This document shows positions 1-6,170 of a stretch of 6,783 nucleotides of DNA, in pieces. The position numbers and the translations under genes were made by a program. Location of the stretch: NCBI GenBank assembly GCA_963750015.1, contig CAVVPU010000169.1, positions 1-6,783 on the forward strand, given 5' to 3'. Within the stretch, counting starts at the first letter, position 1; the number at the start of each line of letters is the position of its first letter. The notes below the pieces were generated by a model. The model worked only from the letters and a program-made list of their open reading frames with translations, searched no databases and was not told where the DNA came from. This DNA is from CAVVNC01 sp963750015. Its GTDB lineage: Bacteria > Desulfobacterota > Syntrophorhabdia > Syntrophorhabdales > WCHB1-27.

Positions 1-1
1 C

Positions 2-79
2 CTGACCGTGAGGGATATCTCAGGATTCTCAGGCAGTCCGGTTATCGTCTTCGATCCCGTTCAAGAGGGTATGGAATGA
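2..79 (+). CDS. C-terminal end of a gene entering from the left, possibly a trypsin-like serine peptidase
   Basis: An open frame enters from the left edge and ends at TGA 77-79, giving 25 residues. The tail reads DISGFSGSPVIVFDPV, and the GFSGSPV part resembles the nucleophile-serine region (G-x-S-G-[GS]-P) of trypsin-like and HtrA-like peptidases. The protein stops only about 14 residues after that serine, shorter than usual for those families, so the match may be chance. A second frame (1-99) is also open here, but its translation is arginine-rich and less protein-like. The next start (ATG 103) lies 23 nt downstream on the same strand, so this gene could head the same operon. The reading frame is moderately supported; the peptidase assignment is weak and is inference from one short motif. 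Confidence 0.35.
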   Translation: MTVRDISGFSGSPVIVFDPVQEGME

Positions 80-87
80 TCTCACCT

Positions 88-155
88 GAGGGGGTATAGA
101 TCATGGGCGCATCGAAGCATGAAGGCTTCTCGTCTGCCTGCTGGCCTGCTTCATC
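88..155 (+). promoter_or_regulatory. Ribosome binding site and out-of-frame start for the exported protein downstream
   Basis: GAGGGGG (88-94) sits 8 nt before ATG 103, a good Shine-Dalgarno arrangement. That ATG is in a different frame from the gene that follows and stops at TGA 232-234. Read in the gene's own frame, bases 123-155 encode RLLVCLLACFI and continue into VVSASPIVYG, a classic signal-peptide core, but TGA 120-122 closes that frame and it has no ATG. One extra base near 123 (for example GAAAGG instead of GAAGG) would join ATG 103 to the signal peptide as MGASKHERLLVCLLAC. Removing one G would instead use ATG 119 as MKLLVCLLAC. The true start is therefore probably at 103 or 119 and has been lost by an indel or sequence error. 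Confidence 0.55.
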
Positions 156-1103
156 GTGGTCTCGGCAAGCCCTATCGTTTACGGTCAAGGGGCCGAGCCG
201 TCCGGGAAGGGCGGTCAGCAGCCGATGGAAGTGATACATCCGAAAGTCCGCGGCTTCGCCTTAGAGAAGGTCGGGTCCCGGTATGAGCCGGTGCCCCGCT
301 ACAATAAAGCCTTCAGGCTGCCGGGCACGAACATGAGGTTCGGGTCCTACACCTACTTCATACCCGAGGACGAAGAATTGGGGGTGCCGAAGTGGGGTTT
401 CCTTTTGGATAATGGCAGGTTCTTCTATGTGAACGAGCTGTATGCCTCCGCGGGTGAGGCCCACTACGCGCTGAGCGGCGACTATTTCGTGGTGGATGGG
501 GGCTCGGGAGGATCGGGCAACTGCCGGGCCATGTATCTCTTTCAATACGACAAGAATTCGGCGAAGCTCATCGACAGGATCGAAGAAACCCATGAGGTCT
601 ACGGGCCCCCTGGTTTCTATTCCGACTACCCGGGCAAGCCCGCCTATGGCCAGGACCTTGTGTACGGCCGGGACCTTCAGGATGTACCCGTATGGATCAT
701 CAGCGAGAAGGACCGCGAGGGCCACCCCCTCATCGAGATGGAGATGGTCCGCGACCTGCCCGTCACCGTTCTCGGCCCCGAAAAATTCGAGGTCTTCCAT
801 ATCTATCTGAAGATAGTCGAGGGCAGGCTCCAGGTCGCCCTTGACCCCTACCTCTATGAAACCCTCTTTAGGAGCCTTGGCGAAGCAGGAGGGCCCCGTT
901 CCCGGTCTGCTGAGTACTACGTCTCGGGTTTCCTCTCGAAGAGGCTGACCCTCGCCGCCATAAAAGCCGAGCTTGCAGGAAACAAGGACCGGCTATGGCT
1001 CGTCGATACCCTGAGGTACGTAAACAGATGGAATTACGCGCTCCACCGGCGATATGGGCATCCATTGCCCGCGATCGTCGAATACAAACTTAAGGGGAGG
1101 TAG
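156..1103 (+). CDS. Exported protein of unknown function, N-terminus probably frame-disrupted
   Basis: I do not recognise the family. From the only usable in-frame start, GTG 156, the protein has 315 residues, but this start cuts through a signal peptide whose hydrophobic core lies just upstream in the same frame (from 123). A signal peptidase I site is plausible after VVSA; LLAC is a weaker possible lipobox. The mature part is soluble, with no further membrane segment. It is rich in Tyr, Gly and Pro and has a glycine-rich stretch DGGSGGSGNC near residues 113-122, so it is probably periplasmic or secreted. The middle (GFYSDYPGKPAYG, then VPVWIISEKDREG) looks beta-rich; the last ~70 residues look helical. 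The next gene starts 5 nt after its stop and its ribosome binding site lies in this gene's 3' end, so the two are coupled. The reading frame is secure from length and composition; function is unknown. Confidence 0.75.
   Translation: MVSASPIVYGQGAEPSGKGGQQPMEVIHPKVRGFALEKVGSRYEPVPRYNKAFRLPGTNMRFGSYTYFIPEDEELGVPKWGFLLDNGRFFYVNELYASAGEAHYALSGDYFVVDGGSGGSGNCRAMYLFQYDKNSAKLIDRIEETHEVYGPPGFYSDYPGKPAYGQDLVYGRDLQDVPVWIISEKDREGHPLIEMEMVRDLPVTVLGPEKFEVFHIYLKIVEGRLQVALDPYLYETLFRSLGEAGGPRSRSAEYYVSGFLSKRLTLAAIKAELAGNKDRLWLVDTLRYVNRWNYALHRRYGHPLPAIVEYKLKGR
1093..1101 (+). promoter_or_regulatory. Ribosome binding site of the lysozyme-like gene, inside the upstream gene
   Basis: AAGGGGAGG at 1092-1100 precedes ATG 1109 by about 8 nt and overlaps the last codons and stop (TAG 1101-1103) of the exported-protein gene. 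It fixes the start of the lysozyme-like gene and implies translational coupling between the two. Confidence 0.8.
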
Positions 1104-1108
1104 GCAAG

Positions 1109-1729
1109 ATGGCAACGTGGTGGGATACTATCCAGATCAAGAAAGGAAGGGGCGGGTGCGGCGACGTCACCGAGGAACAAAAGAACAGCAACATCGACCG
1201 CGCAGTCTCCACATGGGAGAATATGGGCCTCACCGAGGACCAGATCGCTTTCGGCATCGGCCTCATGGGGATGGAATCCGGCTTCAACCCTCATGCCGAG
1301 GGCGTCGCCGCATCTTCGAAGGAGCATGGTCTCGGCCAGTTCACCGCCAGTACCTGGCAGGATGCGGTTAAGTATTATAATGCGAGGCCCGAGCACAAAA
1401 GCCGGCACGAGCGTGATATCGACCCCGTCAAGGACAAGGACGATCTGCATTCGCAGATAGCGGTGATTGGAGCGAGGATTCCCGAGGCCTGGGGGCGAGC
1501 GGCAGGGATCCCGGTACGTCAGAGACCGAAGGGCTACGGCTTCGACGAGCTTGCCTACGGCAAATGGCACGAGGGCATCAACAAGCGGGTGAAAGGGCTT
1601 GGCAAATTTCTCGGGGACCCGGGATACAATAATCCCAACATGCGGGGCTATTTCACCAGGAACGTCGACCGGGCACGGCAGGCCCTCCGCATGAGAAAAA
1701 CGAACAAAGGAATGGCCGTCGGCCCTTAG
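1109..1729 (+). CDS. Lysozyme-like / lytic transglycosylase-like protein without signal peptide
   Basis: The 206-residue protein carries the hallmarks of the SLT/goose-lysozyme-like fold, which cleaves the glycan strands of peptidoglycan. GLMGMESGFNP (residues 51-61) holds the expected catalytic glutamate E56, and HGLGQFTASTW (73-83) matches the conserved GLxQxxxxTW block. The usual third block (AYNAG-like) is replaced by LAYGKWHEG (149-157), so catalysis is likely but not certain. Residues 1-35 are charged and polar (MATWWDTIQIKKGRGG), with no hydrophobic segment, so the product would stay in the cytoplasm unless exported by a phage holin, a secretion machine or another non-Sec route. It follows the exported unknown by 5 nt with a strong ribosome binding site. 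Alternatives are a phage-type endolysin remnant or an effector-like peptidoglycan hydrolase; no other phage or secretion gene is visible. The fold is confident, the biological role is not. Confidence 0.8.
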   Translation: MATWWDTIQIKKGRGGCGDVTEEQKNSNIDRAVSTWENMGLTEDQIAFGIGLMGMESGFNPHAEGVAASSKEHGLGQFTASTWQDAVKYYNARPEHKSRHERDIDPVKDKDDLHSQIAVIGARIPEAWGRAAGIPVRQRPKGYGFDELAYGKWHEGINKRVKGLGKFLGDPGYNNPNMRGYFTRNVDRARQALRMRKTNKGMAVGP

Positions 1730-1855
1730 CAAAGACCAGCCGATGACTTTTCCAAACAGTCTAATTGCGCAAGGCTTTGGGATTGCAATCTATCCTTGAC
1801 AAAGGGCCCTCAGCGCCCCTGCGTTCATAGCCGCGTACTCCGCACGCCTCTTTCA

Positions 1856-2635
1856 TCACTGCATCCAGGGCAAGCCGTGGGCGTTCAATTCTTTGCGCCG
1901 CATCCTCCATTCGGGCATGAACCTCTCCAGAAGCTCCCAGAAACGCTTGCCGTGGCCCCTGACCTTGTAGTGGCAGAGTTCGTGGAAGATCACGTAATCG
2001 AGGCAATCGAGGGGCATGGTGATAAGCCACAGGTTGAGGGCGATCCGTCCTTGTGATGAGAAGCTGCCCCAGCGGCTTCTCATGGGCCTGATCCGCAAAG
2101 GAGGCAGAGGGAAATCCTTCGGCATCGTCCGAAGGCATGCTGCCAGGCGTTCGTGGAAGACAATATCCGCTTGCGCCCTATACCAGCGGTGAAGGAGTTT
2201 CTTTACCATCTCCTGTGCCGGTTCGCCCTTCGTCGTCACACAGATGCAGCCGGAGAAAAACTCGACCGAGGGTTTATTTCCTTGCTGCACCTCGAGGGGA
2301 TAGGTCCGACCCAGGTACGGATGGGCCTCTCCGCTGATGTAGCGGGGTGCCGGCGGTTTCACTGCCGCCCGCGATTCGAGCTTTTGCCGTGTCTTCATTA
2401 TCCATCGGGCATGGCTAAGGACAAATTCCCTGATATCACCGGGTGCGGCGCGCAAGGGAGCGCGAACAAGGACAATGAGGTCGGGGTAGATGGTGATGCA
2501 GAGGGTCCTGCGGCGGGACCGGCAATAGCGGTACTGAATGTGGCTGCCCTGCCACGTGACGAGGTCGGGGAGGCTTTCAACGAGGGCCGGGCGGCGCGTG
2601 CCGGCCTTGATAGGTCCAAGAGGTTTCTGATCCAC
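1856..2635 (-). CDS. YgjP/DUF45-family (SprT-like) zinc metallopeptidase
   Basis: From GTG 2635 the protein has 259 residues, close to the usual ~230-250 of the YgjP/DUF45 (M48-related) family. The active-site helix HELCHYKVRGH supplies zinc ligands H218 and H222, the general base E219 and the third histidine H228, followed by RFWELLERFMPEW, the usual HxxxFW continuation. The upstream family signature RSRWGSFSSQGRIALN (residues 186-201) is also present, as is the N-terminal beta region SHIQYRYCRSRRRTLCITIYPDLIVLVRAP (split here across residues 31-60, shown only to locate it). There is no signal peptide or membrane segment, so it is cytoplasmic; the cellular substrate of this family is not well established. 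The frame stays open upstream to GTG 2893, but that extension is low-complexity and unlike the family. GTG 2635 is the last ATG, GTG, TTG or CTG before the conserved part; TTG 2671 is an alternative. It converges with the lysozyme-like gene. Confidence 0.88.
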   Translation of the reverse strand: MDQKPLGPIKAGTRRPALVESLPDLVTWQGSHIQYRYCRSRRRTLCITIYPDLIVLVRAPLRAAPGDIREFVLSHARWIMKTRQKLESRAAVKPPAPRYISGEAHPYLGRTYPLEVQQGNKPSVEFFSGCICVTTKGEPAQEMVKKLLHRWYRAQADIVFHERLAACLRTMPKDFPLPPLRIRPMRSRWGSFSSQGRIALNLWLITMPLDCLDYVIFHELCHYKVRGHGKRFWELLERFMPEWRMRRKELNAHGLPWMQ

Positions 2636-2641
2636 CGACGC

Positions 2642-2671
2642 ATTATATGAAAGGAGAAGGCAGGAAGACAA
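2642..2671 (-). promoter_or_regulatory. Candidate sigma70-type promoter of the metallopeptidase gene
   Basis: On the minus strand TTGTCT (2671-2666) and a perfect TATAAT (2647-2642) are separated by 18 nt. With usual spacing, transcription would begin at about 2635, which is the G of the GTG proposed as start codon, and there is no Shine-Dalgarno sequence between. Either the mRNA is leaderless or the promoter is fortuitous and translation starts further upstream (TTG 2671). Confidence 0.5.
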
Positions 2672-2967
2672 GCTGTTTCTTCCACGAGAGGGAGGGCGGG
2701 GCACCCCCGTCTCCGCAAGACCCGTTAAGAGCAGCCACACTGCCACGGGGGTCGCGCCTTCAGGCGGATGGGCATGAGGTGCGGCAGGGCGCCGCCGGGA
2801 ACCCGCTTGCGGGTGCGTGCGATTCTTGTCATGCGGCTCTCCCTTACCCACACAACCATTTTCCGACGCCTTTGCTCTTGCCTTTGCTCCCACTCTTGCC
2901 TTGCTCTCAAAGCACTACCCGTGAATCACCACCATTCATGTCACCCCCGACGAAATGCGACCCCCCC
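2672..2967. other. Intergenic stretch without a convincing gene
   Basis: About 300 nt lie between the metallopeptidase promoter and the kinase stop. Frames are open on both strands, as expected in GC-rich DNA, but the translations are Arg/Pro-rich low complexity and match nothing I recognise. Visible structure includes a perfect inverted repeat ACCCGC-TT-GCGGGT at 2801-2814, an 8-bp inverted repeat ACCCCCGT (2703-2710)/ACGGGGGT (2745-2752), a 5-bp stem TGAAT/ATTCA with a 7-nt loop at 2922-2938 just beyond the kinase stop, and a short tandem repeat of GCCTTTGCTC (2868-2877 and 2880-2889, with a degenerate copy at 2898-2906). None is followed by a clear T-run, so no rho-independent terminator can be called. 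Confidence 0.6.
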
Positions 2968-5900
2968 TCACCTGTCCAGCACTTCTCTCACTTTCGTGAG
3001 CAATGCCGACACCGAGAGGGGCTTTTGGAGAAAATCGACATTTTCCTTGCTGATGCCTTTGTCGATCACGATGTCTCCGGTGTATCCGCTCACGAAGAGC
3101 GCTTTGACCGCGGGGTTGATCCGGGCAAGCTCGTCGAAGACCTCTTTGCCGTTTCTCCCCGGCATCACTACGTCGAGGATGGCGAGGTCCACCTTTCCCT
3201 TGCGCTCGTTATAGAGCCTTATCCCGTCGTCGCCGTCGATGGCCTCTATGGTCGTATAGCCCCGGCTTTCGAGGATCTTCATGAGCATGTGCCTCACGTC
3301 CCGGTCGTCTTCGACGATGAGGATCGTCTCGTTACCCCCTTTGATCTCCGGGGCCGCCGAGGCACGTGTCCGGTGCGGTGTATCGACGATAGGAAGGTAT
3401 ATATCGAAGGTCGTCCCCTTGGAAAGGCTGCTCGATACCGTGATATAGCCGTTGTGCTGCTTCACGATGCCATAGGCGCTCGCGAGCCCGAGACCTGTTC
3501 CTTTGCCCACCTCTTTCGTGGTGAAGAAAGGGTCGAAGATACGCTTCATGGTCTCTTCGTCCATGCCGGTGCCCGTATCGGAGACGGAGAGCCTCACGTA
3601 ATTGCCCGGCCTTCCGAAGCCGTGGGTCTTCTTGAAGTCTTCGTCGAGCTTTACCCTTGCGGTCGTGATGGTAAGGGAGCCTCCTTGCGGCATGGCGTCC
3701 CTGGCATTAGTGGCGAGGTTCATGAGGACCTGGCCTATCTGGCTGAGATCGAGCATGGTAAGGCTCTGTTCGTCGGTGATCTCGCACTTGAGACTGATGT
3801 CCTCCGGGAGCAGCCTCTTTAACAGCTTCGCCGTGCTCGTGACGACCCCGTTCACCCTGCGGGGTTCGAGGGTGATCCTCTGCTTCCGGCTGAAAGCGAG
3901 AAGACTCTGGGTGAGATCGGCGGCCCTCTCCGACGAGGTCACGATCTGGTCTATGAAGGGCCTGTTGACATCATCCTTGCCGAGGCTCATCTGCATGAGG
4001 TTGCCCAGGCCCATGATGACGGTAAGGATGTTGTTGAAGTCGTGGGCGACGCCCCCGGCGAGGGTGCCCACTGCCTCCATCTTCTGCGCCTGGCGGAGCT
4101 GCTCTTCGAGGTTCCTGCGCTCGGTGATATCCTGGTTTGCGCCATATCTTTTCACGATACGGCCCGAATCATCCCTCACGACCCTCGACCGTGCAAGTAT
4201 ATGGCGGACCTCGCCATCGCGGCGAATGATCCGGTGTTCAATGTCGGCAACAGATTCGGGGCCCGTCTCTAAAGCACTTTGCTGCACAAATTGGTAGTAG
4301 CGCGACAAATCGTCCGGATGCATGAACCGTCGTGCATAATCCTTCCTTGTGATCCGGTATCCTCCTTCCTGCTCTGCGGTGGTGCCGTAAAATGCATAGA
4401 AAGGATCGTTGAAGATGTATGTTCCCGTCGAGGTATCGAACTCCCAGTATACGATGTGGGCAAGGTCCATCGCCTCCGCCAACCGAAGTTGATTGGCCCG
4501 CAAGGCTTCTTCCGATTTCTTGTGTTCGGTCATGTCCCGGGCGATTATTGATGCGCCCACGATCTCGCCCGTCGTATCTTTGATGGGAGATATCGTGAGG
4601 GAAACGTTTATCCGGTCGCCATCTTTCTTACGCCTTACGGTTTCATAGTGTTCTATATTCTGCCCCTTCCTGATCAGATCGAGAAATTCAGGCACTTCAT
4701 CGATGCAATCGGGGGGGACGAGGATGGATATGGATTTGCCGATAACCTTTTCAGCCGCATACCCATATATTCTTTCGGCGCCCTTATTCCAGGAAACGAT
4801 AATACCCCTCGAATCCTTTCCGATAATGGCATCGTCAGAGGATTCGACGATTGCCGCCAATCTGGCATGCGCTTCTTCTGCGTGCATGCGGGAAAGGGCG
4901 ATGCCGATGCTGTTGCCGAGATCCTCAAGGAAACGGATCGTCTCGGGCGAAAACCGGTTGCGCTCGTGATCGTTGAGTTGGAGCAGTCCCATGATATCGC
5001 GTCCGGAATGAAAGGGAATGAGCGCGACCGATTCGTAGCCCTCGCCGTTGCAGCGGTTGCGTGTCCGTGCCTTCCGGTCCTTTTCGGTGGTCGACGCAAG
5101 GAGGTCGGAGGTGCTGTTGGTCCAGAAGCTCCCACCGGGCGTGAAAAAGGGGAGCGCCCCATCGGCCCTTCCGCGCAGGACGCTGCCGCACATGCATTCC
5201 AGTACCGGATTTCCCTCTGCGTCGCACTCCATCTTGCCTGCCGAATCATATTTACAGAGGTATTTTTCGGAGCGGACAAACCCTTCGGAAAAGCCGGCGG
5301 TGACATAATAGGGGAAATCATCGCCTTCATTCAGGCGTATCCCGACAGCCTCAATTCCCATGGCCTTCTTGATGAGGCGCAAAATATCGCCGATCGTCTC
5401 CTGCATGCCCCTTTCGCGGTTCAGGAGATTGAGCACATCATACGCGAGTCGCAGCCGGTCTTCAGCCCTTCTTTGCCCGCTCATGTCGGTCATGATGCTG
5501 CGCATTGATTGCCGGCCGTCCGACTCCACGCTGATACTGTCCATCCGGACGTGAGAGGTTGTGCCTTCATGCTTGTTGAGGTCAAGAAAACAGGTCTGCT
5601 TAGTAGAAGACCGGAGCGTGTCCCGCTGATGAAGATAAAAGGCGTCCTGCGATTCCGGTTTGATAAACGCATGTAATGGTTTGTCGATGAGAGAGGTCCT
5701 TTCGACGCCCAGAAGTCCTGCCGCAAAGAGGTTCAGCTCGGAAATGATACCCTTCTCGTCGAGGGTGAGATAACCGACCGGGGCAAGGTCGTAAAGATCG
5801 AAATACTTTTCCCGCGACTTTTCTATCTCGAGCTGAGCCCTTCGCAGCTCTTCGTTCTGCATCTCCAGCTCGAGCTGGTGCACCTCAAGCTCATGGACAA

Positions 5901-6030
5901 GCGCGAGAGGTTCATCGGGGTGGGACAACATAGTTCCCGGTTTTTCAGAAAGGCGCTTCTCTGCCTTGTCTCTGAGGGGAGTGTTGCTTCTTGAGCTCGA
6001 TGTATCGTCCGGCACAGTATCTCCAGCCAT
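2968..6030 (-). CDS. Soluble PAS/GAF hybrid sensor histidine kinase with C-terminal receiver domain
   Basis: A 1020-residue cytoplasmic signalling protein with no membrane segment. In order: a charged N-terminus, a coiled coil (about 42-75), PAS (about 75-187), a cysteine-rich GAF domain (about 192-385), two more PAS domains (about 388-505 and 515-640, each ending in the usual DMTE/DITER-type linker), dimerisation/phosphoacceptor region with VAHDFNN and H663, an ATPase domain with N-box NARDAM (775-780), DTGTGM (818-823), FDPFFTTKE (832-840) and GKGTGLGLA (842-850), and a receiver domain with acidic pocket E907/D908/D909, phosphorylated aspartate D953 (LDVVMPG), S981 and K1003 (QKPL). All catalytic residues are present, so phosphate should pass from H663 to D953; no separate output domain or neighbouring regulator is visible. 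Cysteines C259, C269, C279, C281 and C327 in the GAF domain may bind a metal or cluster. ATG 6030 is the first in-frame start (a TGA precedes it) but its ribosome binding site is weak; ATG 5931 is an alternative. Confidence 0.95.
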   Translation of the reverse strand: MAGDTVPDDTSSSRSNTPLRDKAEKRLSEKPGTMLSHPDEPLALVHELEVHQLELEMQNEELRRAQLEIEKSREKYFDLYDLAPVGYLTLDEKGIISELNLFAAGLLGVERTSLIDKPLHAFIKPESQDAFYLHQRDTLRSSTKQTCFLDLNKHEGTTSHVRMDSISVESDGRQSMRSIMTDMSGQRRAEDRLRLAYDVLNLLNRERGMQETIGDILRLIKKAMGIEAVGIRLNEGDDFPYYVTAGFSEGFVRSEKYLCKYDSAGKMECDAEGNPVLECMCGSVLRGRADGALPFFTPGGSFWTNSTSDLLASTTEKDRKARTRNRCNGEGYESVALIPFHSGRDIMGLLQLNDHERNRFSPETIRFLEDLGNSIGIALSRMHAEEAHARLAAIVESSDDAIIGKDSRGIIVSWNKGAERIYGYAAEKVIGKSISILVPPDCIDEVPEFLDLIRKGQNIEHYETVRRKKDGDRINVSLTISPIKDTTGEIVGASIIARDMTEHKKSEEALRANQLRLAEAMDLAHIVYWEFDTSTGTYIFNDPFYAFYGTTAEQEGGYRITRKDYARRFMHPDDLSRYYQFVQQSALETGPESVADIEHRIIRRDGEVRHILARSRVVRDDSGRIVKRYGANQDITERRNLEEQLRQAQKMEAVGTLAGGVAHDFNNILTVIMGLGNLMQMSLGKDDVNRPFIDQIVTSSERAADLTQSLLAFSRKQRITLEPRRVNGVVTSTAKLLKRLLPEDISLKCEITDEQSLTMLDLSQIGQVLMNLATNARDAMPQGGSLTITTARVKLDEDFKKTHGFGRPGNYVRLSVSDTGTGMDEETMKRIFDPFFTTKEVGKGTGLGLASAYGIVKQHNGYITVSSSLSKGTTFDIYLPIVDTPHRTRASAAPEIKGGNETILIVEDDRDVRHMLMKILESRGYTTIEAIDGDDGIRLYNERKGKVDLAILDVVMPGRNGKEVFDELARINPAVKALFVSGYTGDIVIDKGISKENVDFLQKPLSVSALLTKVREVLDR

Positions 6031-6066
6031 AGTGTCCGGTCATCGTGAAGGTCCCTAATCTTGAAC

Positions 6067-6095
6067 TCTATAAGATAGTTTGTCAACAGGAACAA
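6067..6095 (-). promoter_or_regulatory. Candidate sigma70-type promoter of the hybrid kinase gene
   Basis: On the minus strand TTGTTC (6095-6090) and TATAGA (6072-6067) are separated by 17 nt, placing a transcription start near 6060 and a leader of about 30 nt before ATG 6030. A consensus TTGACA (6086-6081) overlaps the spacer, but its best -10 partner (AAGATT, 18 nt on) is poor. The AT-rich patch stands out from the GC-rich surroundings. No operator-like repeat is evident. Confidence 0.45.
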
Positions 6096-6170
6096 GACCA
6101 GGCATCGGTTGCGGCAGGAAGACCGGCCGTTGCGAGATCACATGGAAAGGGAGGACGCCACCCGTTAAGT

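Noticed and set aside
261..800. 179-codon minus-strand open frame inside the exported-protein gene
   Set aside because: Shadow frame opposite the better supported plus-strand gene, which is continuous, carries a signal-peptide core and is coupled to the next gene.
1034..1732. 232-codon minus-strand open frame covering the lysozyme-like gene
   Set aside because: It is the antisense of a gene with catalytic-type motifs and a strong ribosome binding site; its own translation shows no family features.
1796..1829. Plus-strand promoter from TTGACA 1796-1801
   Set aside because: No acceptable -10 box at 16-18 nt; TTCATA (1824-1829) is 22 nt away, and no plus-strand gene follows.
2725..2832. 35-codon minus-strand ORF (ATG 2832) preceded by AAGGGAGAG
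   Set aside because: The ribosome binding site looks acceptable, but the product is a short Arg/Pro-rich peptide with no recognisable feature, and open frames are common by chance in this GC-rich stretch. Only conservation or ribosome profiling could rescue it.
2636..2893. N-terminal extension of the metallopeptidase up to GTG 2893 (345 residues)
   Set aside because: The added residues are Arg/Pro/Ala-rich low complexity, exceed the usual family length, and would span the candidate promoter at 2642-2671.
2647..3822. Long 391-codon plus-strand open frame
   Set aside because: Most of it lies antisense to the kinase receiver and ATPase domains, whose catalytic motifs are all intact. The translation resembles no family and is explained by GC-rich codon bias on the opposite strand.
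4648..5508. 286-codon plus-strand open frame
   Set aside because: It is entirely antisense to the GAF/PAS part of the kinase and has no ribosome binding site or recognisable motif.
6100..6170. Terminator for the RecQ gene
   Set aside because: Only short GC stems (CGGC/GCCG with a ~10-nt loop) are visible, with no T-run, so a rho-independent terminator is not supported.
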